Below, piece after piece: positions 20,788-29,512 of a stretch of DNA of 64,000 nt (positions are counted from its first letter, which is position 1; each line of letters starts with the position of its first letter). The DNA is taken from positions 124,001 through 188,000 of the forward strand of contig JBBAUA010000001.1 in the NCBI GenBank assembly GCA_040398465.1, in the 5' to 3' direction. The notes beneath the pieces are model-generated. The model searched no databases. It was not told where the DNA came from and was given only the letters and a program-made list of their open reading frames with translations. The DNA comes from UBA7672 sp040398465. GTDB taxonomy: Bacteria; Pseudomonadota; Alphaproteobacteria; Caulobacterales; Hyphomonadaceae. The translations under genes and the position numbers were made by a program.

Positions 20788-22221
20788 ATGACTCTCAAGG
20801 CGTCGATGAGCGCGCGCCTGCCTGCATGGGCGCGGCCTAGCGAAATTCTCGACCTGACGCGGCTGGCTGTGCCTGTCGCGATGTCGCGCGCCTCGTTCAT
20901 GCTGATGGGCCTGACGGATGCCGTCGTGCTGGCGCAGCATGCGCCGGGGCAGTTGCCGCTGGTGCTCAACGGCTGGCTGCCGAGCGGCGTCACGATGGGC
21001 TTCGGCATGGGGCTCATGCTGGGCGTGTCGGTGATGTCGGCCGAACTGAGCGGATCGGGCAAGGCGGAGGAGACAGGCCGCATCCTGCGCAGGGGTCTGT
21101 GGGTTGGCGCGCTCTATGGCCTGGTGGCGACGGTGATTGTGCTGATCATTGCCGAGCCGCTGTTGTGGGCGCTGGGCTTTGGCGAGGACCTCGTCGCGCC
21201 GATCAAGCAGACGACGGAAATTCTCGCCTACGGCACGGTCGGGCACATGCTGGCGATGGCGTGCTCGATGTATCTGGAGGCGTTGAGGAAGCCCAATCTT
21301 GTGACCGCCATCTCGATGGCGGCGGTGTTGCTGAACCTCGTGCTCGATCTCGTTCTGGTGCCGCAGTACGGCGCGGTCGGCGTTGCGTGGGCGACAACGG
21401 GGTCGCGCTTCTTCATGATGGCGTGCTTCCTCGTGATCATCGCGCTGATGACGCCCGCCTTCAAACCCTCGCCGAAGGGACCTCCGGGGGAGTTCATCCG
21501 GCAGAACAAGGTCGGGATCGGGACAGGCATCGCCAACGCCGCCGAATGGGGCGCGTTCAACATGACGTTCGTCATCGCGACGCTGGTGTCGATCGACGCC
21601 GGCACAGTCTACGGGCTCACAGTGCAGATGATGGGCGTGATCTTCATGATCTACATGGGCATGGGCACGGCAACGAGCGTGCGCGTCGCGGAGCGCTTCG
21701 GCCGCAAGGACGGGCTGGGCGTCCGCGAGGCGTCGCGGCTTGGCGTGGTTGCGGCGATTGCGGTGGGGCTGGTGCTGGCGGTGATCCTCGTGGCGACGAA
21801 GGACGTAGTCGCGCACTGGCTGTTGACCGGGCCGGAGGCGCAGGCGAGCGGCGGGGCGCAGTCGACGAGCCTGATGCCGACGCTCGCGTTGATGCTGGCG
21901 TTCGCAGCGGCGGTGACGCTGTTCGACGGTCTGCAGGTGGTGGGTGCGATGGGCCTGCGCGCGCAGGGCGTGGTGTGGTTGCCTACGCTCATTCACGTCG
22001 GGAGCTATATCGTCGTCATGCTCCCGCTGTGCGTGTGGCTGGCGTTCGGTCCGGAGAGTGTTCCGGGCGGGCTGGACCTTGGCGTATGGGGCGTGTTCAT
22101 CGGGATCAGCGTGGCGTCGGTGGTTGCGGGCGTCGGGCAGGTGCTGGCGTTAGAGCTGAAGAGCCGCGATGCAGAGCGGCGTGCGGAGATTGAGGGGGTC
22201 GCGGCGGTGGTGGTGCATTAG
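20788..22221 (+). CDS. MATE family multidrug/cation antiporter
   Basis: 477 residues from the ATG at 20788, which has GGAGA five bases upstream; an in-frame ATG at 20776 would add four. Twelve hydrophobic segments, with the MATE signature near ILDLTRLAVPVAMSRASFMLMGLTDAVVLAQH, the repeat at about 250-290 (NAAEWGAFNMTFVIATLVS), and GMGTATSVRVAERFG. Such transporters export drugs or metabolites using Na+ or H+ gradients across the inner membrane. The substrate cannot be predicted. Confidence 0.88.
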   Translation: MTLKASMSARLPAWARPSEILDLTRLAVPVAMSRASFMLMGLTDAVVLAQHAPGQLPLVLNGWLPSGVTMGFGMGLMLGVSVMSAELSGSGKAEETGRILRRGLWVGALYGLVATVIVLIIAEPLLWALGFGEDLVAPIKQTTEILAYGTVGHMLAMACSMYLEALRKPNLVTAISMAAVLLNLVLDLVLVPQYGAVGVAWATTGSRFFMMACFLVIIALMTPAFKPSPKGPPGEFIRQNKVGIGTGIANAAEWGAFNMTFVIATLVSIDAGTVYGLTVQMMGVIFMIYMGMGTATSVRVAERFGRKDGLGVREASRLGVVAAIAVGLVLAVILVATKDVVAHWLLTGPEAQASGGAQSTSLMPTLALMLAFAAAVTLFDGLQVVGAMGLRAQGVVWLPTLIHVGSYIVVMLPLCVWLAFGPESVPGGLDLGVWGVFIGISVASVVAGVGQVLALELKSRDAERRAEIEGVAAVVVH

Positions 22222-22226
22222 CGCGT

Positions 22227-22247
22227 AGGGGCCATTGCGCTGCCCCT
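22227..22247. terminator. Short hairpin between convergent MATE and HU genes
   Basis: AGGGGC and GCCCCT form a 6-bp stem with a 9-base loop six bases after the MATE stop. No T-run follows on either strand, so it is at best a weak or Rho-assisted terminator for the convergent pair. Confidence 0.3.
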
Positions 22248-22326
22248 CCCCCGTGGTTTCGCTGCGTACTCCGGGCGCCCGCAGGACGCTGCTGCGCTAT
22301 CGTAAGCCGTGGGCGGCGATCCGGAG

Positions 22327-22596
22327 TTACTTCAAATCCTTCATCGCAGCAGCCGGCTTGAACGCAGCCGCTGTTCGCGCGGGGATCTTGATCGTCATGC
22401 CGGTCGCCGGATTGCGGCCGTCTCGGGCGGCGCGGGTTTTGGTCACGAACGTGCCGAAGCCGGAGATCGCGACCTGTTCGCCGCGTTTGAGCTGTAGCGT
22501 GATCGTGTCGAAGACGGCATCAACCAGACGTGTTGCTTCGGTCAGCTTGATGCCGTTGGAGTCGGCGATCAGCTTGATGAGGTCGGACTTGTTCAT
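22327..22596 (-). CDS. hupB: HU-family DNA-binding protein
   Basis: 89 residues, the standard length. MNKSDLIKLIAD at the N terminus, VAISGFGTFVTKTRAARDGRNPATG as the DNA-binding beta arm, and IKIPARTAAAFKPAAAMKDLK at the end match HU rather than the more divergent IHF subunits. HU compacts the nucleoid and bends DNA non-specifically. It stands alone on the minus strand and converges on the MATE gene. Confidence 0.92.
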   Translation of the reverse strand: MNKSDLIKLIADSNGIKLTEATRLVDAVFDTITLQLKRGEQVAISGFGTFVTKTRAARDGRNPATGMTIKIPARTAAAFKPAAAMKDLK

Positions 22597-22692
22597 GGAC
22601 CCGCTCGCAGGTTTGAAGCCGCGACACAGCGGCGCCTGATCGGGCGCCGATAATCACGATTCTTCAAGACCGTACGTGGACGGAAGGACGGA

Positions 22693-23601
22693 TTATATCC
22701 CCAGAATCCAGCCTTCCTCTTTCGTCACCGCCTCTTTCTGGGCGTCGGTGAGCTTGGCTTCCGTAGCGAAAATCTGCCCAAGCTTTCCGTTGGCGTCACG
22801 CTCGGCGAACCACTCCGCCATGGTGCGGACCTGGGCTTCGTCACGGATTTCGGTGGCGCCGATCTGCTTGGCGACGAGCTGCGGATAGATCTCGGCGACA
22901 ACGATGCGCGTACCGGTGAGGGCTTCCTCATCGAGCTTGGCGAGAGGCAGTTCGAACGGCCAGATCTTCATCGCGGGGAAGCTCGCGCGCAGGCGTTCGA
23001 CCGCGGGCAGGCCGGTGAGGGTCTGGCCGCCGACGGCGCCGGCATAAGCGATCTTCCACACCGGCTGCGGGCGCAGCTTGCGGGTTTCGGCGACGTGCTC
23101 TTCCGTGAAACGGAACTCCGGGATGTCCTTCGGCCCGTGCTCGCGCGTCTTCTTCATCGCGAGCGTGGTGAGTTCGTCCTTCTTGGAGCAACCCCAGAAC
23201 GGGAACGGTCCTTCGGAGATGAGACGGTTCATCCGCGCTGCGAGAGCAAAGCGGTTGTTGGAGTTGTCGGGCTTGTCCTTCATTTCCTTGAGCAGGAAAT
23301 CGCGCGTGGCGCGCCACGGCGCATCGCCCTTCAGCTTGAGCGCCGCGGCCGTGCCGGTGGTGAAGCCCATGGGGAAGTCCATGCCGACGAGCACGCGGTC
23401 GCCGCGCTTGAGGCAGCGGCCGAGCAGGTCGGTCAGTTCTTCGATCGCCTTGGCGCGCGTCGGCGGGTTCGACGCCTTGAACGCCAGCTTGAGGCGCGAG
23501 TCCGGTGTGAGCGCGCCGATCCAGATGGAGTCGGCGCCGGTGGCAGGCTTGGAGGCGGCGCTCCAGTCCACCATCACATAGCTGTCGAACAGGCGGGCCA
23601 T
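22693..23601 (-). CDS. Conserved hypothetical protein, possible RNase H-like fold
   Basis: 302 residues from the ATG starting MARLFDSYVMVDWSAAS; an upstream ATG would add 17 poor residues. The N-terminal VMVDWSAAS and the later VLVGMDFPMGF each place an Asp at the end of a hydrophobic strand, as in RNase H-like or DUF429-type folds. A central PFWGCSKKDEL segment and WKIAYAGAVGGQTLTGL are also striking. Similar proteins occur in alphaproteobacteria under vague or doubtful cofactor-related names; I do not assign a reaction. Nothing nearby suggests its partner. Confidence 0.65.
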   Translation of the reverse strand: MARLFDSYVMVDWSAASKPATGADSIWIGALTPDSRLKLAFKASNPPTRAKAIEELTDLLGRCLKRGDRVLVGMDFPMGFTTGTAAALKLKGDAPWRATRDFLLKEMKDKPDNSNNRFALAARMNRLISEGPFPFWGCSKKDELTTLAMKKTREHGPKDIPEFRFTEEHVAETRKLRPQPVWKIAYAGAVGGQTLTGLPAVERLRASFPAMKIWPFELPLAKLDEEALTGTRIVVAEIYPQLVAKQIGATEIRDEAQVRTMAEWFAERDANGKLGQIFATEAKLTDAQKEAVTKEEGWILGI

Positions 23602-23673
23602 TGCTGGTCTTCTTTCAAACATGCAGCCGCGGTCAGCGCGGCAGGGGGGCATTTCACAAGAGGGAAGGCGAGA

Positions 23674-23710
23674 AGCCCTCGAAGTCCAAATTCTTGGGCT
23701 CTCGAGGGCT
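23674..23710. terminator. Long hairpin between two minus-strand genes
   Basis: AGCCCTCGA (23674-23682) and TCGAGGGCT (23702-23710) form a perfect 9-bp stem, and the loop has a further CCAA/TTGG pairing. It lies 11 bases past the stop of the minus-strand oxidoreductase and about 70 bases before the next minus-strand gene, so it probably ends or attenuates that transcript. No clean T-run follows. Confidence 0.5.
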
Positions 23711-23721
23711 ATATAGGCGAT

Positions 23722-24744
23722 CTAGCCGAGTTTCACGAGCATCTTGCCCGTGTTTCCGCCGCTGAACAGGGCCATGAAGGCTTCCGGGGCCTTTTCGATC
23801 CCGGTCATGACCGTTTCCTCGTACTTGATACTGCCCGAGGCGATCCAGCCCGCCATTTCCTGCACGAATTCGGAATAGGTGGGCGCGTAGTCGGACACGA
23901 TGAAGCCCTGCAGCTTGATGCGGCGGCCGATCAGGTTGGTCATGTTGTTCGGGCCGGGAACCGGTCCCGTGGCGTTGTAGAGCGAGATCATCCCGCAGAT
24001 CGGCATCCGCGCGTACATGTTGGCGCAGGCAATGGCGGCGGTGAGGTGGTCCCCGCCGACATTGTCGAAATAGACGTCAACGCCCTTGGGGGCGGCTAGC
24101 TGGAGCGCCTTGGTGAGGCCGCGCAGGTCGCCGGCGGCGCGGTAGTCGATCGCCTCGTCGAAGCCGATGGATTTCAGGTAGTCGCACTTGTCCTTGCCGC
24201 CGGCCGAGCCGACGACGTGGCAGCCCTTGATCTTGGCGATCTGGCCGACGAGGGAGCCGACGGCGCCCGCAGCGCCAGACACGAACACCGTCTCGCCCGG
24301 CTTGGGCTCGCCGATCTTCAGCAGGCCAGACCAGGCGGTGTGGCCCGGCATGCCGGCGACGCCCAGATAGGCCTGGGTGGGCAGCTGGAGATTCGGGAGC
24401 TTGGCGAGGTTTACGGCCGCGGCCGGAGCGGTAAACGCCTCGCGCCAGCCCGCGAACGAAGACACAAGGTCACCGGGTTTGAAATTATCATCACGGGAAT
24501 TGACCACCTGGCCGATGGCCCCACCATTCATTGCCTGCCCCAGCTCGAAGGGGGCCGCATAGCTCTTCGCGTCGTTCATGCGGCCGCGCATGTACGGGTC
24601 GACCGTCATCCAGAGGTTGCGGACCTGGACCTGGCCGGGGGCGGGCTCGGGCGATTCGACCGTAGCCAGTTCAAAGTCCGAGGATTTTGGCTCGCCCACC
24701 GGGCGGGCCCGCAGGCGCCATTCACGGGATGTTACAGACGGCAT
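23722..24744 (-). CDS. Zinc-independent NADP-dependent medium-chain oxidoreductase (CurA/LTB4DH-like)
   Basis: 340 residues. WMTVDPYMRGRM at the N terminus, GHTAWSGLLKIGEPKPGETVFVSGAAGAVGSLVGQIAK as the Rossmann cofactor region, and VDVYFDNVGG are typical of the MDR subfamily that includes leukotriene B4 dehydrogenase and curcumin reductase. No zinc-ligand cysteines are seen. These enzymes reduce the double bond of alpha,beta-unsaturated ketones or aldehydes with NADPH. The natural substrate is unknown. Confidence 0.88.
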   Translation of the reverse strand: MPSVTSREWRLRARPVGEPKSSDFELATVESPEPAPGQVQVRNLWMTVDPYMRGRMNDAKSYAAPFELGQAMNGGAIGQVVNSRDDNFKPGDLVSSFAGWREAFTAPAAAVNLAKLPNLQLPTQAYLGVAGMPGHTAWSGLLKIGEPKPGETVFVSGAAGAVGSLVGQIAKIKGCHVVGSAGGKDKCDYLKSIGFDEAIDYRAAGDLRGLTKALQLAAPKGVDVYFDNVGGDHLTAAIACANMYARMPICGMISLYNATGPVPGPNNMTNLIGRRIKLQGFIVSDYAPTYSEFVQEMAGWIASGSIKYEETVMTGIEKAPEAFMALFSGGNTGKMLVKLG

Positions 24745-24941
24745 CGCGGCCTCCAGTTTGTCGCAGCGCGCTCATTGCGCCCTTGCACGGAATTTTCCAG
24801 TCTTTTCGGCCATTTACGCATTGAAAGATACTGTAACCAACCTTGATGCCCCCGCTTATTGTGCGGCTGCGTTATTCGCGTATCTGCTGACCCTGCACCC
24901 CACCGTCAGTTTTGGGGGGGTGTGTGTCGGAGGGTAGCGTT

Positions 24942-25928
24942 TTGAAGCGTATCGAGAACCCAGCAAGAACGGCCACCGTTGTCGGCCGCCACCAGGGCAA
25001 AGTCCGGGTCGGTGTTGTGGGCGCGGGTGTTTTCGGCGGCTACCACGCACAGAAGTTCGCTGCGGGCGAACATGCAGAATTTGTAGGCGTCTTCGATCTC
25101 AACGCGGAAGCTGCCGGCAAGGTCGTGGCGAAGGTCGGCCAGGGCGCCGTCTTTGCCTCGTTCGAAGAGCTGGCTGATGTCTGCGATGCGCTGGTAATCG
25201 CGACGCCGGCATCATCGCACGCCGCGCTGACGCGGAAGGCGCTGGAAGCTGGCAAGCACGCGCTCGTCGAGAAGCCGCTGGCGCTGACGGGCGTTGAAGC
25301 CCGCGCGCTCGCCAAGCTGGCGCTTGAGCGTGATCTGGTTCTCTCCGTCGGCCACCAGGAGCGCCTGGTGTTCGAAGCGATGGGCCTGTTCGCCACGGGC
25401 GAGCGTCCCAAGCGTATCGAAGCGGTCCGCAATGGCCCCGCCTCCCCGGAAGGCCGCTGCGAAGACGTTTCGGTTGTGTTCGACCTGATGATCCACGACC
25501 TCGACCTCACGGCCGAACTGTTTGGTGGTGAAGTTAAGGGCGCGGACGGGTCCGGCTACTCGGCGCACACGCGCCTGCTCGACCATGCCTCCGCCGAACT
25601 GCACTTCGCCAACAACGGCCATGCGAAGTTGACTGCGTCGCGCTGCGCAGAGAAGCGCGAGCGCTGGATGAAGATCGAGTACGCTTCGGGCGTCGTCGAG
25701 ATCGACTTCATCACCCGCGAAGTGAAGAACACCACCAAGTTCGACATCCGCGCCGATGTGTCGGCGACGCTGCCGGACCCGCTGAAAGCCGCGGACGAGG
25801 CTTTCATTGCCGCCGTGCAAGGTCGTGCGGCCCCGGTTATCACCGGTGGCGTCGGCGCCCGTGCGGCGGCGATGGCCGAGCTCGTGGAAGGCTGCGCGAT
25901 GGCCGAACAGTCGGTCGCTGCGGCGTAA
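24942..25928 (+). CDS. Gfo/Idh/MocA family oxidoreductase
   Basis: 328 residues from the TTG at 24942, chosen because GGAGG (24929-24933) lies eight bases upstream. The N-terminal Rossmann motif is VGVVGAGVFGGYHAQKF, followed by VIATPASSHAAL and EKPLAL with the catalytic-region Lys. The C-terminal half contains DLMIHDLDLTAELFGG, where the H-D-L-D segment is typical for the substrate domain. Such enzymes oxidise or reduce sugars, inositols or nucleotide sugars with NAD(P). The closest functional subgroup cannot be settled from sequence alone. Confidence 0.85.
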   Translation: MKRIENPARTATVVGRHQGKVRVGVVGAGVFGGYHAQKFAAGEHAEFVGVFDLNAEAAGKVVAKVGQGAVFASFEELADVCDALVIATPASSHAALTRKALEAGKHALVEKPLALTGVEARALAKLALERDLVLSVGHQERLVFEAMGLFATGERPKRIEAVRNGPASPEGRCEDVSVVFDLMIHDLDLTAELFGGEVKGADGSGYSAHTRLLDHASAELHFANNGHAKLTASRCAEKRERWMKIEYASGVVEIDFITREVKNTTKFDIRADVSATLPDPLKAADEAFIAAVQGRAAPVITGGVGARAAAMAELVEGCAMAEQSVAAA

Positions 25929-26049
25929 ACGACCTTTCAAAGCAGCTGTTTCTGCCCTAGACGCGCCGCAGCTTGTCGCAACCCCTTGCGATTGATTTTG
26001 CCCGGCCCAGATCAGCCGCAGCCCCCAACCGAGCCCCGGAGACTGACAC

Positions 26050-26271
26050 ATGGCCAGGAAGCCGACTGCTCGCGCCGAATTCGTATTCTTCAACGTCGTC
26101 TATGAAGACGGCAGCCAGAAGTCGAACCGCAAGGTTCCGGCTGATGTGCTGGAAGATCCCTATGACAAGGACGGCGCCATCCGCGCGGCGATCGAGGCGC
26201 AGGACAAGGCGATCTCGGAGCGCTCGGGTCTCCCGCCGCTCGGGATCAAGTCGATCACGCGGGCGAAGTAG
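26050..26271 (+). CDS. Small conserved-looking hypothetical protein
   Basis: 73 residues from an ATG. The sequence begins MARKPTARAEFVFFNVVYED and has a charged middle (DPYDKDGAIRAAIEAQDKAI), with no signal peptide, membrane segment or Cys. Codon use and composition match the neighbours, which argues for a real gene. I do not recognise a family. It follows the Gfo/Idh/MocA gene by about 120 bases. Confidence 0.6.
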   Translation: MARKPTARAEFVFFNVVYEDGSQKSNRKVPADVLEDPYDKDGAIRAAIEAQDKAISERSGLPPLGIKSITRAK

Positions 26272-26378
26272 AGAGCGTGTTCGGATAATCCGGGCGCGGT
26301 GGGTCTCCCGCCGCGATTGGAGTTTCAGGAGTCCGCAGCAGCGCTTAGGCTTCCCTCTCAGACGTCGGGGAGTCGCGC

Positions 26379-26789
26379 ATGCCGGATCTTGGTTCAACCG
26401 AAATCACCATGCTGTGGGCGAGCGCACTGCTCGGCACGGTTTACCTGCTGGCTGCGGTCATTCCGAGCGTGCTTGGACGTGGCATGCCCTGGGCTGCGGG
26501 ACCGCGCGACGAGCCGGCCCCGGCGATCGGCAAGGTCGGGGCGCGGCTGGACCGGGCGTGGAAGAATTTCGTCGAGACATTCCCCTTGTTCGTCGCGGCG
26601 GTTCTCGTCGAGGCGCAGGTTCCGCAGGACAGCGAGATCGCAGCCATGGGGGCGCAACTCTATTTCTGGGGGCGGGTGGCCTTCCTGCCGCTCTACGCGA
26701 TCGGCGTACCATTTCTCCGCACCATTGCCTGGACGGTCGCGCTGGCTGGCATCGTGATGGTGCTGCTGGGCGCCTTGCCGGGTATCTAG
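26379..26789 (+). CDS. MAPEG family integral membrane protein
   Basis: 136 residues with four hydrophobic helices. RLDRAWKNFVETFPLFVAAVLV carries the Arg, Asn and Glu pattern that MAPEG proteins use to bind glutathione, and LYFWGRVAFLPLYAIGVPFLRTIAWTVALAGIVMVL covers helices three and four. In eukaryotes the family conjugates or isomerises with glutathione; the bacterial members are poorly studied. It has no obvious operon partner. Confidence 0.8.
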   Translation: MPDLGSTEITMLWASALLGTVYLLAAVIPSVLGRGMPWAAGPRDEPAPAIGKVGARLDRAWKNFVETFPLFVAAVLVEAQVPQDSEIAAMGAQLYFWGRVAFLPLYAIGVPFLRTIAWTVALAGIVMVLLGALPGI

Positions 26790-26897
26790 TGCGCCCTGCG
26801 GGAGCCTGACACATCGGTCTTGCCGCCGGACGCCGTGAGGATCATGCTGCCCGCAAGATACAAGTCGCCGGCAAAGGCGACGGGCGGGAGGACGCCC

Positions 26898-27896
26898 ATG
26901 ATGCAGTTTTCGCGGCGATCCTTGTTGGGAGCGATACCTGCGCTTGGCTTGCCATTGCTCGGCGGGACGGGGCCGGCATTTGCGCAAGCGCCGCACCTGG
27001 CGGCGGCGCCGCCGGGATCAGACGCGCGACTCGACCCGGCGATAGATGGCGAGATCGATTACCTGCCGGACGCATGGGTCGACATGTATGGCCGGCCAAC
27101 GGCCAGGGTGATGATCAATGGGCAGGGCCCGTTCCAGTTCATGGTCGATACCGGATCGACGACGACGGTAATCACCAACCGGCTTCTTGAGCGGCTGGGA
27201 AGCGTATCGACTGGCGTCGCCACGGTCGTCGGTACAACCGGCTCGGCTGAGATGCCGGTCGCGCGCCTCGACCATGTGGACTGTGGCGTGGTGACGAAGG
27301 AGAAGCTCCGCGTCGCGGTGTTGCCGGAGTCCAGCCTGGCGGCGGGGGACGGCATCCTGGGCGCCGACATGTTCGCCGGGCGCAGGCTGGTCTTCAACAT
27401 TCGCCAGAAGCAGGTCCGGGTGGAGCCGACGCGTCGCAGCACGCGCAGAGGCTACAGCAACATACGCGTTCGCAAAGGCCTGCTGGCCGAGATTGATGGC
27501 AAGGTTGGAAACGTCGGCGCGCGGCTGATGCTCGATACGGGCGCGCAGAACTGCATCGCCAACATGGCGCTGAGCGAGGCGTTGCGAAAGCACCATCCGC
27601 GCCTGCAACGCGTGGACAATGTCCGCGTCTACGGCGTCACGGGACACAAGGTGGTGGGCCAGTTCATCGCCATGCCGCGCGTCAACCTGAAGGCGTTCCA
27701 TGTCGACGATGCCGGGTGCGTCGCCGCCGACGCGTCGATCTTCAACGTGTGGGATCTCAACCGAGAGCCCGCAATGATCGTAGGCGTGAACCTGCTCTCG
27801 CGGCTCGACTCCTTCTCGATCGACTACGGCGCGCGGAATTTCGAGGCAACGCTTATGTCGGAGCTCATGGCGCGCAATGCGGCGGCGTTCGGGTAG
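26898..27896 (+). CDS. Tat-type exported protein with two retropepsin-like aspartyl protease domains
   Basis: 332 residues from the first of two adjacent ATGs, preceded by GGGAGGA. The N terminus SRRSLLGAIPALGLPLL is a twin-arginine signal candidate. Two retropepsin-like halves follow: FMVDTGSTTTVI with Asp84 and LMLDTGAQNCIA with Asp213, each with a downstream hydrophobic-Gly segment (GILGADMF and IVGVNLL). The duplicated D-T-G-S/A motif resembles one pepsin-like two-domain enzyme made from retropepsin units. Bacterial members of the DTGS families are usually single-domain. The substrate is unknown. Confidence 0.8.
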   Translation: MMQFSRRSLLGAIPALGLPLLGGTGPAFAQAPHLAAAPPGSDARLDPAIDGEIDYLPDAWVDMYGRPTARVMINGQGPFQFMVDTGSTTTVITNRLLERLGSVSTGVATVVGTTGSAEMPVARLDHVDCGVVTKEKLRVAVLPESSLAAGDGILGADMFAGRRLVFNIRQKQVRVEPTRRSTRRGYSNIRVRKGLLAEIDGKVGNVGARLMLDTGAQNCIANMALSEALRKHHPRLQRVDNVRVYGVTGHKVVGQFIAMPRVNLKAFHVDDAGCVAADASIFNVWDLNREPAMIVGVNLLSRLDSFSIDYGARNFEATLMSELMARNAAAFG

Positions 27897-27914
27897 GCGT
27901 CGCAGCGGCTGCCG

Positions 27915-28223
27915 CTATCTTCCGAAGAACTTGCCGAACATGCCCTTGGCCACGTTGGCAGCCTGATCCTTCACGGCGCTCACAGCCTGGGAACGCGCTT
28001 CGTCGAGAAGCTTGGTGATCATCGCTTCAAGCACATCCTTGCCGATGCCCGTCTCTTCTGCGGCGGCGGCGATCGCCTCGTCCTTGTTGCCGTGAAAGTT
28101 CTTGGCTAGCGATTTCGCAGCCTTGATCGAGAGCTCGCGGTCGAGACCGAGCGGCTCGCCGATATCGGCGATTGTGTTCTCGCCGAGCGTGGTGACGATC
28201 TTTCCGAGGTCGATGTCCAGCAT
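27915..28223 (-). CDS. Hypothetical helical protein, 102 residues
   Basis: The sequence MLDIDLGKIVTTLGENTIAD continues with mostly helical, alanine- and lysine-rich stretches, and ends with an amphipathic GMFGKFFGR. There is no signal peptide or clear membrane span. The initial ATG is at 28223. It converges on the retropepsin gene with a gap of 18 bases. I do not recognise a domain. Confidence 0.6.
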   Translation of the reverse strand: MLDIDLGKIVTTLGENTIADIGEPLGLDRELSIKAAKSLAKNFHGNKDEAIAAAAEETGIGKDVLEAMITKLLDEARSQAVSAVKDQAANVAKGMFGKFFGR

Positions 28224-28324
28224 TGCTGACTCCGAAAACTGGTGCTGTCGCGCCGGGTCCGTGGCGCGCGTGGAAGCTACCAGCGTTCGTGAGTCAGGCT
28301 CGTGACAACTCGGAAAGCTGAGCG

Positions 28325-29398
28325 TCAGGCCGCAGCCGGCGCCAGCTTTTCCTTCGCGCTACCGAAACGGAACATCTTCGGCCTGACGTACAGGGCAATC
28401 AGCGGCGTCCGCTTGATGGCCCGGTGGAAGAGAAGCGGCAGGACCGTGGAAATCACCAGGATGATCAGGCACGCAAAACCTGTGTCGAGCACCATGGAGA
28501 GTTGCGGCAGCGTGCGCTCCAGCGCAGTCATCGGGAAGAAGAAGGTGAGGTAGATGACGATCGAATTCTGTCCGCAATAGCGCAGGAAGCCTGCCCAGCG
28601 CGTCATCGACAGGAGCTTGGCGACCTCGCAGATGGCGATGGCGCCGGCCACGCCCATCAGCAACGGCGCGCCCGGGATCAGCTGCAGCGACGGATCACGC
28701 GTCAGCGCATATTGACCGATGGCCCACGAGATCAGCGTCAGTCCCGTCGCCCACGGACGGACGGCGACGCCATCGGCAATGTTGAACACGGCCTTGTGGG
28801 CAGCGTATCCGATGAAGAAGAACACGTAGTAGTCCATCGCGCGGTTGATCGCGTAGCTTGGCGTGTCGATCCACTGCGCCTGGTGGGCGACGTGCAGGGC
28901 GGCGGCGAGGGCGAACACAGCCCACTGCGGGGCGCGACGCACGGCGCGTGTGATGACGTAGAACACGGCCAGCATGTGAACGAACCACAGGACGCCGGTG
29001 GGCTGCACGATGTTCCAGAGATAGAGTTTTGCGAACTCGACCGGGTTCGAGCGCAGTGTGTCGTTGTCGGTGAGGAACAGGGTGAGGCCCAGCCAGAGCA
29101 GGTAGAAATACGCGAAGTGCACGACCTTCTTGTCGAGGAACGTCGCGAGGTTGGTGTTGATCGTGCGCGAGAGGAAAAGGCCGGAGATCAGGAAGAAGTC
29201 GGGCATGCGGAACGGCTTCGAGAAATCGACGATCCAGCGCATCCAGCCTTCGTCGCCGACGGCGGCCTCGTAGTGGTTAACCGTGTGGAACATCACCACG
29301 AGAAGGATGCAGATGCCCTTGGCGTAGTCGACCCAGTCGACCCGTGAGGGGACGCTGGCGGGCGCGCCGAAAGCGGTGGAGGAGGGCGTGTGCATCAT
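28325..29398 (-). CDS. Acyltransferase 3 family membrane protein
   Basis: 357 residues from the first of two adjacent ATGs; an upstream in-frame ATG at 29488 would add 30 residues without similarity to the family. About ten hydrophobic segments. DWVDYAKGICILLVVMFHT has the catalytic His expected of acyltransferase 3 (OafB/OpgC-like) proteins, and FRMPDFFLISGLFLS is the next conserved block. Such enzymes O-acylate sugars, often of envelope polysaccharides or glucans. The acceptor is unknown. It is divergent from the alpha-glucosidase gene with 114 bases between starts. Confidence 0.85.
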   Translation of the reverse strand: MMHTPSSTAFGAPASVPSRVDWVDYAKGICILLVVMFHTVNHYEAAVGDEGWMRWIVDFSKPFRMPDFFLISGLFLSRTINTNLATFLDKKVVHFAYFYLLWLGLTLFLTDNDTLRSNPVEFAKLYLWNIVQPTGVLWFVHMLAVFYVITRAVRRAPQWAVFALAAALHVAHQAQWIDTPSYAINRAMDYYVFFFIGYAAHKAVFNIADGVAVRPWATGLTLISWAIGQYALTRDPSLQLIPGAPLLMGVAGAIAICEVAKLLSMTRWAGFLRYCGQNSIVIYLTFFFPMTALERTLPQLSMVLDTGFACLIILVISTVLPLLFHRAIKRTPLIALYVRPKMFRFGSAKEKLAPAAA

Positions 29399-29512
29399 TC
29401 TGATCCGCTCAAACGTGCGATTTCCGCCACAAAGGTTGGTAAACGCCCTTGTGGCGGCTTCGCTTGATGGGAGAAAAGCAATGGGCATGCCGATGCTGCC
29501 GGGAGATCACGC

